A stretch of 64,000 nucleotides of DNA from an uncultured Prochlorococcus sp. (GCA_902571335.1 CACGBT010000001.1:111950-175949), one strand, 5' to 3'; positions 23,874-34,012 are shown, counted from the stretch's first letter. Notes: generated by a model not told the origin, from the letters alone. Made by a program: numbers and translations.

Positions 23874-25036
23874 TTTTTAAAATTATCTTTTACCTCCAAA
23901 TAAACTTTCTCAAGTGAATTTATATTTTTAGTAATTGTATATCTCTCAATTATTCGATCTCTAGCTTTTTTCCCAAGATCTACTGTGAATGAGGGATGTT
24001 CTACAAGAATTGGAATTATAGTTTTTAGTTGTGCCGTTACATTATCAGTTGAAATTACTATTCCTGCTCCATTATCTAAAACTTCACCATCAGCTCCGGC
24101 ATCTGTGGCTATACATGCAGTACCAGTAGACATAGCCTCTAAAAGTGATAATGATAAACCTTCTACTAAGCTTGGTAAGAAAAATACTTCTGCTATTTGC
24201 ATTATTGCTACCCTAGTTTCTAAATCTGATTCGGCACCCCACCAAATTAATTTCTCATTACTAAGGTTAGAAAAACTATTTTCAAGTGTTGGCTTCATTG
24301 GACCATCTCCAACAATAACTAATTTGCAATTATGAGTTTTTGTTTGGCGCCAAGATCGTAAAAGTGCCTCGATATTTTTCTCATTGGCAATCCTACCCAT
24401 ATATAAAAAGATTCTTTCATTTCCAAGTTTGTTTTTTATCTGATCATATTTTTTATTTTTTTCGCAAAATGGGTTCCAAATATTCTCATCAACACCGTTT
24501 GGAATAATTATTTGTTTTTCTTTAGGTACTCCTAATTTATAAAGAACATTTTTTTGAAGTTCGGAAAAAATGATTATTTTATCGAACTTTGATAAAGAGG
24601 GAGCATAAAGTTGATATGTTAACTGTTGAGTGCTAGCAGTTAAATTTCTATTTTTTGCATCAAATGGTGGGTGAAATGTTCCTATGAGTGGAAGATTAAT
24701 TTCATCACAAATCTCTGGAAGTCTAAAGTCTAAAGGAGATAAAGTTAAGCTTGCATGTACTAAATCAGGCTTTAATCTTTGCAATGATAGCCTTAGCTCT
24801 TTTTCTGCTCTTGGTGAGGGTATTGTATAAACTTGAGATTTAATTAAATATGGAAGACTTACATCAGGATCGTTTGCCAGAAATAATGGCTTTGATGAAT
24901 TTGAACTAGAAGGATTGTCGAAATGAATGAAACTAATTTTATGCCCTCTGGCCTTTAATTTCTCAGTAGTTGAATTACCATAAGTTACATTTCCACAAAA
25001 AGGAGATTTCTTACCCAACCAGGCAATATGAACCAC
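23870..25036 (-). CDS. Glycosyltransferase family 4 protein
   Basis: The 388-residue GT-B protein has an N-terminal acceptor domain (CGNVTYGNST, IGTFHPPFDA) and a C-terminal nucleotide-sugar domain with FLYMGRIANEKNIEALLRSW, KLVIVGDGP, FFLPSLVEGLSLSLLEAMSTG and TDAGADGEVL. The E-x7-E donor-binding signature is visible in VEGLSLSLLEAMSTG. The acceptor is unknown; a glycolipid such as a sulfolipid or digalactolipid is possible in a cyanobacterium. It lies upstream-convergent to proC. Confidence 0.85.
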   Translation of the reverse strand: MVHIAWLGKKSPFCGNVTYGNSTTEKLKARGHKISFIHFDNPSSSNSSKPLFLANDPDVSLPYLIKSQVYTIPSPRAEKELRLSLQRLKPDLVHASLTLSPLDFRLPEICDEINLPLIGTFHPPFDAKNRNLTASTQQLTYQLYAPSLSKFDKIIIFSELQKNVLYKLGVPKEKQIIIPNGVDENIWNPFCEKNKKYDQIKNKLGNERIFLYMGRIANEKNIEALLRSWRQTKTHNCKLVIVGDGPMKPTLENSFSNLSNEKLIWWGAESDLETRVAIMQIAEVFFLPSLVEGLSLSLLEAMSTGTACIATDAGADGEVLDNGAGIVISTDNVTAQLKTIIPILVEHPSFTVDLGKKARDRIIERYTITKNINSLEKVYLEVKDNFKN

Positions 25037-25121
25037 ATTAATTGAATTAACTATTTATTAAGTTAACAGGCAAAGGCGCCATGATCATATTTTTTAAATT
25101 TTTTAATGCTTCATGAAAATG

Positions 25122-25907
25122 CTAACTATATATTTCTCTCAACATTTTTAGTGAAGATAGCTCCTTTTCTAATTGAGTAGAGATCCATGTCTCAATAATG
25201 AATAATATTTTAAGCCAGACTTTTTTGGGACCCAACAACTCTCCATTAGATTTTATTGGTAATTCTGGGAAAAGAAGTCTCTGTAATAGAGCAACTTCAG
25301 ATGCATTTATTTTTAGATTACTTTGAGGATCTTCTATAGATGAAAACCCTTCACTTGGTAAAAAATAACAACTCCATTCCCAATTTCCTATAGGTGGAAT
25401 AATAGGTTCTCCAGTTTTACAACAATGATGAATTGGTAAATTAATACCCCCGATGGCTAATAGATGGATTAAAGATTGAATACTCATTGAGAGCATTTTA
25501 ATATCTTCTTCTTGAGGCTCTTTATATAAATAAATCCTATCAAGATGTGCAAGAACGCAAGATAAATAGTCTTGTTGCTTGTCATTATTACCCACTAATA
25601 AAAATGTTAATTCAGTTATTGCTTGCGCGGCTGCAAGACATTCAATATTTTTTCCTAGACCAGAATAGCTTTTTAATATTTTAATTTGACGTACAGATTT
25701 AAGATTTCTTTTCCCAAAAATCTGCAGACTTAAATATGTTAATGGAGTAGCTGCGGCAAGACTACTTTTAGGACGCCTAGCACCAGGTACCGCTAATCTA
25801 ACAATCCCTTGCTCATCTGTAAGGATAGTTATTAATCTATCATTCTCGCCTAATGGAGAAGCTTTAATACAGAGACCTTTTAGTCTGCATTCACCAGAAC
25901 CTGACAT
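25122..25907 (-). CDS. recO: DNA repair protein RecO
   Basis: RecO helps load RecA onto SSB-coated DNA in the RecFOR pathway. The 261-residue protein has the N-terminal OB fold (about 1-80) with RLKGLCIKASPLGENDRLIT and AVPGARRPKSSLAAATPL, followed by a helical domain with NIECLAAAQAITELTFLL. The usual zinc site is reduced here to HHCCKTGEPII. Start is ATG at 25907; the deoC homologue ends right before it, so the genes are coupled. Confidence 0.9.
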   Translation of the reverse strand: MSGSGECRLKGLCIKASPLGENDRLITILTDEQGIVRLAVPGARRPKSSLAAATPLTYLSLQIFGKRNLKSVRQIKILKSYSGLGKNIECLAAAQAITELTFLLVGNNDKQQDYLSCVLAHLDRIYLYKEPQEEDIKMLSMSIQSLIHLLAIGGINLPIHHCCKTGEPIIPPIGNWEWSCYFLPSEGFSSIEDPQSNLKINASEVALLQRLLFPELPIKSNGELLGPKKVWLKILFIIETWISTQLEKELSSLKMLREIYS

Positions 25908-26567
25908 TTAAATTACGTTAACTTCTTCAAAAATTTCACAAAAATTGGAAGTGCCCACGCAACTAATTCCAATATCAAACAAATCAATTACTTGCGTCAG
26001 TTTTTTTATGCCACCTACAACTTTGATTTGATTTTGAGAGCCTGTTTTTTTTAGTATTTCGGGGACATCAATAGATGTAAGAGGAGATCCAAACCCATCC
26101 CCGAATTGAAAATTTTTTATTCCTAATTCCAAACATATTTCTATCGCATTAATAAAAACTTCTTCTTGTAGTTTTGATTTATTTATGATTATTGAAACTG
26201 GTAATCCAGATAATTTAACTTGCTCAATTTCAGCAGCGAAAGTTTCAAAATTTCTTTTGGATAAATTGATAAAGTTTGGGATATATTCAATCCCTCTTGC
26301 ACCCTTATCTTTTGCAAAACAAACTAATTCTTCTATAAATGAAACTGGTAAATCTGCTAAAGGGTAAGAAATAAGTGCGTTTATATCCGCACTGTAATTA
26401 CCCAAACAGTTTTTAAGATCAGTTAAAAAATTTAGTGAAGTAGAAATATTTTTGATATTGTATTTTCTTATTAAATCGCAATTCACGCAGAAATCTCCCC
26501 ATGATAAATAAGGGTTAATAATAATCGCATGAATTTTCTCGTTTAATTCATATTCAATATTGGGCAT
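25908..26567 (-). CDS. deoC: DeoC-like aldolase-fold protein with altered active site
   Basis: The 219-residue TIM-barrel protein aligns with deoxyribose-phosphate aldolase: NPYLSWGDFCVNCDLIRKY, ALISYPLAD (usual VIGFPLGA), GARGIEYIPN (usual GADEIDMVIN), GIKNFQFGDGFG (usual GADFVKTSTGF) and IKVVGGIKK (usual VKASGGIR). The Schiff-base lysine of the FVKTSTG motif is absent (Gln154 or neighbouring residues instead), and the catalytic aspartate is Glu94. The second active-site lysine (Lys182) remains. It probably does not work as a normal DERA. It lies between hpf and recO in a tight minus-strand operon. Confidence 0.75.
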   Translation of the reverse strand: MPNIEYELNEKIHAIIINPYLSWGDFCVNCDLIRKYNIKNISTSLNFLTDLKNCLGNYSADINALISYPLADLPVSFIEELVCFAKDKGARGIEYIPNFINLSKRNFETFAAEIEQVKLSGLPVSIIINKSKLQEEVFINAIEICLELGIKNFQFGDGFGSPLTSIDVPEILKKTGSQNQIKVVGGIKKLTQVIDLFDIGISCVGTSNFCEIFEEVNVI

Positions 26568-26574
26568 TTAAAAC

Positions 26575-27159
26575 TTATTTAGATTGAATCAGTCCATAAC
26601 CTCCATGATTCCTTTTATATATAACTTGAAGTTCATTATTTTTATTGTTTCGAAAAACATAAAAATCATGATCAATTAGATCTAATTGTTTTCTTGCTTC
26701 GTCTGATGAAATTGGAGTCATTTCAAAGTATTTATTTTTTATAGATGGCTCAGGAAGACTTGCTTCAGTTCCTTTTTTAAATAAATCTTTATCTAAAAAA
26801 TTTGATTCCATACTTTCAATTGGTAAAGAATTTTTATTTTTAAATTGTTTATTATGAATTGTTTTATTGTTTCTTTCTTTGTATTTGCGTAATTTTCTAC
26901 AAAGTTTATTGGAAACTAAATCAATGCTTGAGTATAGATTTTCAGTTTTTTCTTCAGCTCTAATTACTGTACCATTTGCAAAAATAGTAACTTCTGCAGT
27001 TTGGAACGAGACTCTTGGATTCTTTTCAATTGAAAGGTGTATGTCAGCTTCTTTAACGATATCCTTATAGTGATGTGTTGCTTTTTCTATCTTTGCCTCA
27101 GTATATTCTTTTAATGCTCCAGTGAGCTCAAGATTCTTTCCATGGATTAAAATTTTCAT
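26575..27159 (-). CDS. hpf: Long-form ribosome hibernation promoting factor (LrtA/HPF)
   Basis: Long HPF dimerises 70S ribosomes into inactive 100S particles under stress or darkness; in cyanobacteria the protein is known as LrtA, light-repressed. The 194-residue protein has the N-terminal S30AE domain (MKILIHGKNLELTGALKEYT, about 1-100), a variable linker and the C-terminal dimerisation domain (about 138-194) with MTPISSDEARKQLDLIDHDFYVFRN. Start is ATG at 27159. The downstream deoC-like gene follows by 7 nt. Confidence 0.93.
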   Translation of the reverse strand: MKILIHGKNLELTGALKEYTEAKIEKATHHYKDIVKEADIHLSIEKNPRVSFQTAEVTIFANGTVIRAEEKTENLYSSIDLVSNKLCRKLRKYKERNNKTIHNKQFKNKNSLPIESMESNFLDKDLFKKGTEASLPEPSIKNKYFEMTPISSDEARKQLDLIDHDFYVFRNNKNNELQVIYKRNHGGYGLIQSK

Positions 27160-27203
27160 AACAAATCTAAAAATATTTACTTACTTTCTAAATCTACTTA
27201 AAT

Positions 27204-27854
27204 ATGGATAATAGAACAGCAATAATTAAACAACCTGATAATATTTCTTCTTTTAATGATGTTTATAAATTACAAAAAGAATATCAGGAGGCATTGATTT
27301 TAGATAATTCTAACCCTGATTTTATTTGGATAGGGGAGCATCAACTCTGTTATACATTGGGGAGAGGATCTAATTACGATAATTTACTATTTTCTCTGAA
27401 TGATGCTAAATATGATGTTTTTAAGATTGATAGAGGTGGTGAGGTAACTTGTCATATGCCAGGACAATTAGTAACGTACTTGGTTTTAGATTTGAAAAAT
27501 TTTAATAAAGATTTAAATTGGTACTTAAGAAAAATTGAAGAAATTATTATAAAAGTCCTTGGAGCTTTTAATATAAATTGTCATTCTAGAAAAGGGTTTA
27601 CTGGGGTTTGGATAGGAAATAAGAAAATCGCATCAATTGGAATTGGGTGTAAAAGATGGATTACGATAAATGGATTTTCAATCAATATTGACTGCGAATT
27701 AGAAAACTTTAAAAAGATTGTTCCTTGCGGAATAGAAAATTGTCTTATGGCAAATATGATTGATTACAACAAAAATTTAAATATTCAAGAAGTCAAGATA
27801 ATTGTTAAAAAAACCATCGAGGAAGAATTTAATTTTGATTTTATATCAAAATAG
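27204..27854 (+). CDS. lipB: Octanoyl-ACP:protein N-octanoyltransferase
   Basis: LipB moves octanoate from ACP to lipoyl domains, such as that of PdhC encoded 2.7 kb downstream. The 216-residue protein has [21 protein letters not shown] (substrate-binding GGxxTxHxPGQ), [17 protein letters not shown] with the active-site lysine, and IVPCGIENC with the catalytic cysteine. Start is ATG at 27204. It is divergent from hpf. Confidence 0.95.
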   Translation: MDNRTAIIKQPDNISSFNDVYKLQKEYQEALILDNSNPDFIWIGEHQLCYTLGRGSNYDNLLFSLNDAKYDVFKIDRGGEVTCHMPGQLVTYLVLDLKNFNKDLNWYLRKIEEIIIKVLGAFNINCHSRKGFTGVWIGNKKIASIGIGCKRWITINGFSINIDCELENFKKIVPCGIENCLMANMIDYNKNLNIQEVKIIVKKTIEEEFNFDFISK

Positions 27855-27880
27855 AAATTAAAATTCCAAATCAATTTAAT

Positions 27881-29824
27881 ATGGGTGATTTAGCGTATTG
27901 GTCTGCAGCCAAACCTCTTTCCAAAAAAAATAAATTTGCCAAAAATAGAGATTTTATTAAGAACCTTAATCATATAGATCAAATTTGGGAAGAATTAAAG
28001 TTTAAATGTGGTGATGCTTTAGCTGTTTGCGATTTAAGAGGGAAATATAAAGAAAAATTTTCTTATTCTGAGCTGGCTGATTTAATAACAAAAGTCTCTT
28101 TTTCTTTTGAAAATTATGGTTTAAAAAAGGGGGATGTAGTTACTGTAATATCTGAAAATTCTCCAAGATGGCTAGCAGTAGATCAAGGGTTAATGCGTTT
28201 AGGAGCTATAAATGCAGTGAGAGGTATTAATTCTCCTTCAGTAGAATTAGACTATATTATTGGGCACTCTAATTCAGTAGGACTAATAGTTCAATCTAAG
28301 GAAATTTGGCTAAAGTTAAACAACAAAGAAGAATTAAAAAAAAGACTGAAATTTCTAATCAATTTAGAAGATGAACAATTTGACAGTTTAATAAGTTGGA
28401 GTACATTCATAAGTTCGGTAGAAAAAGAAAATTCACAAAATAATAATCTTGAAAAATTTAATCCAAAAATTGATGACGTCGCTACTATTCTTTATACCTC
28501 TGGGACGACAGGAAAACCTAAAGGTGTGCCTTTGACTCATGCAAATTTTTTACATCAAATAATCAATTTAGCTTATATCGCTGATCCAGAACCAGGGACC
28601 TCTGTATTAAGCGTTTTGCCTATCTGGCATTCTTATGAGAGAAGTGCTGAATACTTCTTTTTTTCATGCGGTTGTTCTCAATATTATACAATTCCAAAAT
28701 TTCTTAAAGATGATATTACACAAATAAAACCTGTTGTCATGGCTACTGTACCTAGACTATGGGAAGCAATACATGATGGTTTTTTTCAGACTTTGAAAAA
28801 AATGCCTTCCAAAAAGCAAAAACTTATCAAGTTTTTGATAAGTAATAGTTCGGTTTTCAAAAGAAGTATTAGAAAGATAAGAAATATAGATATAAATCAA
28901 ATAACTATTAAATCAAAAATCACCTTACTGGGTTGTGTTATTAGCCGATATCCTTTACATAAATTGTCTACTATTTTTTTATGGCCGAATATTCTTAGAA
29001 AACTATGCGGAGAAAAACTGAAATTTCCCATTAACGGTGGAGGTGCATTGCCAGAACATGTAGATCTTTTTTTTGAATCTTTAGGTGTAGATGTTTTGGT
29101 GGGATATGGACTCACAGAAACTAGTCCAGTATTAACTTGTAGGAGAAGAGAATTAAATGTTAGAGGATCATCTGGTCAGCCTTTAGCATTTACTGAAATC
29201 AAAATAGTGAATGATGATAAAAAAAAGGTTCTGAAGTTCAGAGAAGTCGGAAAAATTCTTGTTAGGGGACCGCAAGTAATGAAAGGTTATCTTAATAATG
29301 AAATAGCTACAAAAGATGTTTTATCCAAGGACGGTTGGTTTGATACTGGTGATTTAGGTTTTCTAATACCAAATGGTTCTCTCTTTATCACAGGAAGAGC
29401 CAAGGATACAATAGTTCTATCAAGTGGTGAAAATATAGAACCGAATCCGCTAGAGACTGAAATCCTTAGTTCTGAATTTATTAATCAGATTCAACTAGTA
29501 GGACAAGATAAGAAATGTTTAACAGCCCTTGTAGTTCCTAATGTCGAATTGGTTAAAAGCAAGTTTTTGGAAGAAGACCTTTCAAAATTAAACCTGAATA
29601 AAAATATTGGTACATTTTTCAAATCACTAATTAATAATTTGCTTAAAAGTCGATTAGGAGCAAGATCAGAAGAACAAATATTAGATTGTTATTTTGTTGA
29701 TGCCTTTACTCTAGAAAATGGTTTGTTAACACAAACTCTTAAACAAAAAAGAAAAGAAATAGAAAAAAAGTATTCATTACAAATAGAAAATATGTATGAA
29801 AACAAATTTAGTAAGAAAATTTGA
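27881..29824 (+). CDS. Long-chain acyl-CoA/acyl-ACP synthetase (AMP-forming)
   Basis: The enzyme adenylates free fatty acids; in cyanobacteria the main homologue is an acyl-ACP synthetase (Aas) that recycles fatty acids from membrane lipids. The 647-residue protein has the AMP-binding motif LYTSGTTGKPKGVPLTH (about 205-221), LPIWHSYERSAE, NGGGALPEHVDLFFE, GYGLTETSPV, GWFDTGDLGFL and GRAKDTIVLSSGENIEP. It follows lipB by 26 nt on the same strand. CoA versus ACP as acceptor cannot be read from sequence. Confidence 0.92.
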   Translation: MGDLAYWSAAKPLSKKNKFAKNRDFIKNLNHIDQIWEELKFKCGDALAVCDLRGKYKEKFSYSELADLITKVSFSFENYGLKKGDVVTVISENSPRWLAVDQGLMRLGAINAVRGINSPSVELDYIIGHSNSVGLIVQSKEIWLKLNNKEELKKRLKFLINLEDEQFDSLISWSTFISSVEKENSQNNNLEKFNPKIDDVATILYTSGTTGKPKGVPLTHANFLHQIINLAYIADPEPGTSVLSVLPIWHSYERSAEYFFFSCGCSQYYTIPKFLKDDITQIKPVVMATVPRLWEAIHDGFFQTLKKMPSKKQKLIKFLISNSSVFKRSIRKIRNIDINQITIKSKITLLGCVISRYPLHKLSTIFLWPNILRKLCGEKLKFPINGGGALPEHVDLFFESLGVDVLVGYGLTETSPVLTCRRRELNVRGSSGQPLAFTEIKIVNDDKKKVLKFREVGKILVRGPQVMKGYLNNEIATKDVLSKDGWFDTGDLGFLIPNGSLFITGRAKDTIVLSSGENIEPNPLETEILSSEFINQIQLVGQDKKCLTALVVPNVELVKSKFLEEDLSKLNLNKNIGTFFKSLINNLLKSRLGARSEEQILDCYFVDAFTLENGLLTQTLKQKRKEIEKKYSLQIENMYENKFSKKI

Positions 29825-29862
29825 TTTGTTCTATCTATATTGAAAAGGTAATTTAATTTTTT

Positions 29863-30306
29863 ATGGAAACAAAAAACTCAATATCTATAAAGCGCTCAAT
29901 AGCAATTAAAGCTGTAGTTACACCAACTTGGAAGGAAGATGCTGAAAAAGAATTAAGTAAAGCAATTTCAAACATTGATCAGCAATTATCGCAACTGGAG
30001 CAGGAGGGGCAGCAAATAGTGAATAATATTAGATCACAATCGGTTAATCCTTTAGATCCAAGGGTTCAAGAACAGGTTAGTCAGGTACAACAACAAGTTG
30101 CAGTAAAACGAAATGAAATTGAAGAACAAAAAAGAAATCTACTTCAACAACAGAGTCAAGTTCGCGAATTAAAAATGGACGAAATTGTTGATCAAGGGCA
30201 AGTGGATAGTTTCTGTGATGTCACTGTGGGAGACAATCTTATTGAAAAAATGCAAGTCTCGATTACGGTTAAAGATGGAGTTATTCAATCTATAGATAAT
30301 AATTAA
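29863..30306 (+). CDS. YlqD-like coiled-coil protein
   Basis: The 147-residue soluble protein starts with a short beta segment (SISIKRSIAIKAVVTPTWKE), continues with a long helix rich in Gln and Glu (about 25-105; QQLSQLEQEGQQIVNNI, QQVAVKRNEIEEQKRN) and ends with a compact beta-rich part (GQVDSFCDVTVGDNLIEKM). This matches my recollection of YlqD-family proteins of cyanobacteria and Firmicutes. Its function is unknown. It follows the acyl synthetase gene by 38 nt. Confidence 0.75.
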   Translation: METKNSISIKRSIAIKAVVTPTWKEDAEKELSKAISNIDQQLSQLEQEGQQIVNNIRSQSVNPLDPRVQEQVSQVQQQVAVKRNEIEEQKRNLLQQQSQVRELKMDEIVDQGQVDSFCDVTVGDNLIEKMQVSITVKDGVIQSIDNN

Positions 30307-30524
30307 AGAGAAGATATAGTATTTTTGATAAATATAAGTAAATCTTAATTTCGAAAAGTTTTAAATTCTAATCGATTTAAATTATTACTTTCTTAAGTTT
30401 TAAGAGTTCCCACTGTGAACATGATTTCGTATAATTAAAACAAGAGTTTATAGGGTTCTTAATCATAAAAACTTTAGGAAGTTTGGTAGAAATCCCTTGA
30501 AACTTATGCAATAACAATTTTCTT

Positions 30525-31892
30525 ATGTCTCACGAAATATTCATGCCTGCCTTGAGTTCTACTATGACGGAGGGCAAGATTGTGGAATGGTTGAAAAATC
30601 CAGGAGATAAAGTCGAAAGAGGTGAATCTGTCTTGGTTGTTGAATCTGACAAGGCAGATATGGATGTTGAATCTTTTCAAGATGGATATCTTGCAGCAGT
30701 TTTAATGCCTGCTGGCAGCACAGCACCAGTAGGAGAGACTATCGGTCTTATTGTAGAAAATCAGGATGAGATAGCTTCTGTTCAAGAACAAAATAAAGGA
30801 AATCAACCCGATGTTTCTAGTTCGGATCAACTTGAATTGGCAAGCGATAAAACTGAAGAAAAACCAGTAGTTCAGACTGAAAATATCAAAAAAGAAGCAC
30901 AAGAAGTCGTCTTAAAGAGTGAAAAGCCAGTACCATCTTTTAATACTGACCAAATTAATGCAGCTACAAGTAATGTTTCTTCGAGGATAATTGCATCTCC
31001 AAGAGCTAAAAAACTAGCATCTCAAATGGGTGTTGATTTAGCAAAGGTTAATGGATCTGGCCCTCACGGAAGAATTCAAGCCGATGATATTTTAAAAGCT
31101 AATGGCCAACCTGTTTCTATCCCATGGATAGGGGAAGGTGCTTCTCCTGCAAGTATCCCTGGTTCAGATTTTGGAGTTGAAAGTAAACCAGAAACTTCAG
31201 GAAATAGTTTTGGTAATCCTGGAGAAACAGTTCAATTTAATACTCTTCAAAAAGCGGTAAATAAAAATATGGAATCTAGTTTAGATGTTCCATGTTTTAG
31301 GGTGGGATACTCCATCAACACAGATAAATTAGATAAATTCTACAAAAAGGTAAAACAGAATGGAGTGACTATGACTGCTTTACTTGTAAAGGCAGTTGCA
31401 AAGACACTAAAGAAACATCCTCAAGTTAACTCAAGTTTTTCAGAAAATGGAATTTCTTATCCAGAAAATATAAATATTGCTGTTGCTGTCGCGATGGAAG
31501 ATGGTGGACTAATAACTCCAGTATTAAAAGAACCATGCAGTACTGATTTATTTGAATTATCTAGGGAATGGAAAGATCTTGTCAAAAGATCAAGATCAAA
31601 ACAATTAGAACCTAATGAATACTCAACGGGAACCTTCACTTTATCTAACCTTGGTATGTTTGGAGTTGATAGATTTGACGCAATCCTTCCTCCTGGTACC
31701 GGTGCTATTTTAGCCATAGCATCCTCGAAACCAACCGTTGTTGCTAATAGTGATGGCTCAATATCTGTTAAAAAAATAATGCAAGTAAATCTAACAGCTG
31801 ATCATAGAGTGATCTATGGAGCTGATGGAGCTTCATTCTTAAAAGACTTGGCTTCCCTAATTGAAAATGAGCCAGAGACTCTTGTCTCCTAG
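30525..31892 (+). CDS. pdhC: Pyruvate dehydrogenase E2 (dihydrolipoamide acetyltransferase)
   Basis: E2 is the core of the pyruvate dehydrogenase complex and transfers acetyl groups to CoA. The 455-residue protein has one lipoyl domain (about 1-77) with the lipoylated lysine in ESDKADMDVE, a Glu/Gln-rich linker, a peripheral-subunit-binding domain (about 155-195, ASPRAKKLASQMGVDL..GSGPHGRI) and a catalytic domain from about 235, with the plastid-type active-site motif DHRVIYGADGA. Start is ATG at 30525. queA follows by 6 nt. Confidence 0.96.
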   Translation: MSHEIFMPALSSTMTEGKIVEWLKNPGDKVERGESVLVVESDKADMDVESFQDGYLAAVLMPAGSTAPVGETIGLIVENQDEIASVQEQNKGNQPDVSSSDQLELASDKTEEKPVVQTENIKKEAQEVVLKSEKPVPSFNTDQINAATSNVSSRIIASPRAKKLASQMGVDLAKVNGSGPHGRIQADDILKANGQPVSIPWIGEGASPASIPGSDFGVESKPETSGNSFGNPGETVQFNTLQKAVNKNMESSLDVPCFRVGYSINTDKLDKFYKKVKQNGVTMTALLVKAVAKTLKKHPQVNSSFSENGISYPENINIAVAVAMEDGGLITPVLKEPCSTDLFELSREWKDLVKRSRSKQLEPNEYSTGTFTLSNLGMFGVDRFDAILPPGTGAILAIASSKPTVVANSDGSISVKKIMQVNLTADHRVIYGADGASFLKDLASLIENEPETLVS

Positions 31893-31898
31893 ATTTAA

Positions 31899-33023
31899 TT
31901 GAGTTCTCAAATTAATAAAGAAGAAAGAGATTATAAGCTTGAATCTTATGATTATTTACTTGATCCTTCATTAATTGCTAGTAAACCTTCTGCAATTAGG
32001 CATGAATCAAGATTGATGATAGTTAGAAATAGTGTTTTAGAAGAAGACTGCTTAACAAATAAATTTACCAAGAATCTTTTAGATGAATTTAGAGAAGGCG
32101 ATCTTGTAGTTGTAAACAATACTAAGGTAATGAAAGCTAGATTAAAGGTTGAATTAGAAAATAAGACATTAGCCGAATTATTAGTTTTAGAAAGATCCCA
32201 CGAATGTGTTTGGTTATGTTTGGCAAAGCCAGCGAAAAAGTTAAAAATAAATAGAAAATTAAAATTAAAATCTCCTTTGGTAAAAGATATTAATTTGATT
32301 GTTGATGGGGTTGATGAAGAAACTGGAGGAAGATTTATTAAATTTCCGGAAAATATAACTGGTCTAAATACAATGAATGACCTTCTTGATAAATACGGGG
32401 AAATCCCTCTCCCTCCTTATATAAAAAATTCCGAAGAAGAATCTTTTCATGAGAAAAGTTATCAAACTGAGTATGCAACTAAGCCAGGGGCAGTTGCTGC
32501 ACCAACAGCTGGTTTACATTTAAGCAAAAGTCTTATTTCCAATCTTAAAAAAAAAGGAGTAATAATTTTACCGATCACTTTGCACGTGGGTTATGGAACA
32601 TTCAAACCAATTGATCAAGAAGATTTAAGTAATCTAAAACTTCATAAAGAATGGGTAAGTGTTAATAAGGAAGTAGTGGAGGAAATAAAAAGAATAAAGA
32701 AAACAGATAGAAGAATAATAGCTATTGGTACTACTAGCGTAAGGGCTCTTGAAAGTTGTTATTCTCATGAAATTAATGACTTTATTCCTATAGCTAAGTA
32801 TGTGGATTTAGTAATTAAGCCAGGTTATAAATTTAAGGTAGTTGATGGGTTATTAACTAATTTTCATCTTCCTAAAAGTTCATTATTACTTTTAGTAAGT
32901 GCAATGATTGGTAGAGAAAGATTATTAGATTTGTATAAAAAAGCCATAAAAGAAAAATTTAGATTTTTCTCTTATGGCGATGCGATGTATATTTCACCAG
33001 ATTCATTACTGGAGAAAAAATAG
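31899..33023 (+). CDS. queA: S-adenosylmethionine:tRNA ribosyltransferase-isomerase
   Basis: QueA transfers and isomerises the ribosyl part of SAM onto preQ1-tRNA, giving epoxyqueuosine. The 374-residue protein contains YDYLLDPSLIASKPSAIRHESRLM, GDLVVVNNTKVMKARL, GEIPLPPYI, QTEYATKPGAVAAPTAGLHLS, ITLHVGYGTFKPI and TNFHLPKSSLLLLVSA, all typical. Start is TTG at 31899, only 6 nt after pdhC. It converges with cysK, with stops 2 nt apart. Confidence 0.96.
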   Translation: MSSQINKEERDYKLESYDYLLDPSLIASKPSAIRHESRLMIVRNSVLEEDCLTNKFTKNLLDEFREGDLVVVNNTKVMKARLKVELENKTLAELLVLERSHECVWLCLAKPAKKLKINRKLKLKSPLVKDINLIVDGVDEETGGRFIKFPENITGLNTMNDLLDKYGEIPLPPYIKNSEEESFHEKSYQTEYATKPGAVAAPTAGLHLSKSLISNLKKKGVIILPITLHVGYGTFKPIDQEDLSNLKLHKEWVSVNKEVVEEIKRIKKTDRRIIAIGTTSVRALESCYSHEINDFIPIAKYVDLVIKPGYKFKVVDGLLTNFHLPKSSLLLLVSAMIGRERLLDLYKKAIKEKFRFFSYGDAMYISPDSLLEKK

Positions 33024-33025
33024 AT

Positions 33026-34012
33026 TTAGGCTTTGACTGGTTCTTGAATGATTCCGCTTGGAACTTCAGTAAACATAATTGATGATAAATATCTCTCTGC
33101 TAAATCAGGTAGAACAACTACAATGGTTTTCCCCGCATATTCATCTTGTTCAGCTAATCTAACAGCAGCAGCGGCAGCAGCTCCACAAGATATTCCGACT
33201 AATAGACCTTCTTCTTTTGCTAATCTAAGAGCCATCTCGATTGACTCGTCATTTGTCACCTGTTCAACTTTATCGACAATTGATAAGTCAAGGTTCTTGG
33301 GAATAAATCCTGCTCCAATTCCTTGAATTTTATGTGGTCCAGATTTAACCTCTTCTCCATTCATCGTTTGTGTAATAACAGGACTATGTGAGGGTTCTAC
33401 AGCTACAGAAGTAATATTTTTACCCTTTTCTTGCTTAATGTATCTTGAAACTCCTGTAATTGTACCGCCAGTTCCAACCCCTGCGACTAAGACATCAATT
33501 TCACCATCGCAATCATCCCAGATTTCTGGTCCAGTAGTTTTGAAATGAATTTCAGGGTTTGCTGGATTATCAAATTGACCTGGCATGAAATATTGAGAGG
33601 GATTACTTTCTGCAATTTCTTTAGCCTTAGCTATTGCTCCAGGCATACCTTTAGATGCCTCTGTTAAAACAATTTCAGCACCCAAAACTGCCATAACCCT
33701 TCTTCTTTCAATTGACATGGATTCTGGCATTGTAAGGATGAGTTTATAACCTCTTGCTGAAGCAGTAAAAGCTAGAGCAATTCCTGTATTTCCAGAAGTT
33801 GGCTCTACAATAGTTTTGTCTTTTGTAAGCTTCCCACTTTTCTCTGCATCCCAGATCATGTTCGCGCCAATCCTACATTTGACACTATAGGCGGGGTTTC
33901 TACCTTCAATTTTTGCAAGTACTGTAGCTTTCGCGTTTTTAGTAACTGATTTTAATTTTACTAATGGAGTGTTTCCAATAGCAAAACTGTTGTCCTCATA
34001 AATTTTTGCCAT
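33026..34012 (-). CDS. cysK: Cysteine synthase A (O-acetylserine sulfhydrylase)
   Basis: CysK makes cysteine from O-acetylserine and sulfide. The 328-residue fold-type II PLP enzyme has IGNTPLVKL, a PLP-lysine region [19 protein letters not shown] (lysine in SVKCR), the asparagine loop [12 protein letters not shown], the phosphate-binding [14 protein letters not shown] and [12 protein letters not shown]. Start is ATG at 34012. It precedes two trans-sulfuration enzymes read in the same direction upstream, forming a sulfur amino-acid block. Confidence 0.95.
   Translation of the reverse strand: MAKIYEDNSFAIGNTPLVKLKSVTKNAKATVLAKIEGRNPAYSVKCRIGANMIWDAEKSGKLTKDKTIVEPTSGNTGIALAFTASARGYKLILTMPESMSIERRRVMAVLGAEIVLTEASKGMPGAIAKAKEIAESNPSQYFMPGQFDNPANPEIHFKTTGPEIWDDCDGEIDVLVAGVGTGGTITGVSRYIKQEKGKNITSVAVEPSHSPVITQTMNGEEVKSGPHKIQGIGAGFIPKNLDLSIVDKVEQVTNDESIEMALRLAKEEGLLVGISCGAAAAAAVRLAEQDEYAGKTIVVVLPDLAERYLSSIMFTEVPSGIIQEPVKA

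Noticed and set aside
23985..24335. Plus-strand frame of 116 codons inside the glycosyltransferase gene
   Set aside because: Antisense to a well-supported GT-B domain; its composition mirrors the minus-strand codons and no start signal is seen.
33048..33326. Plus-strand frame of 92 codons inside cysK
   Set aside because: Antisense shadow of the conserved CysK C-terminal region, alanine-rich because of the complementary codons.
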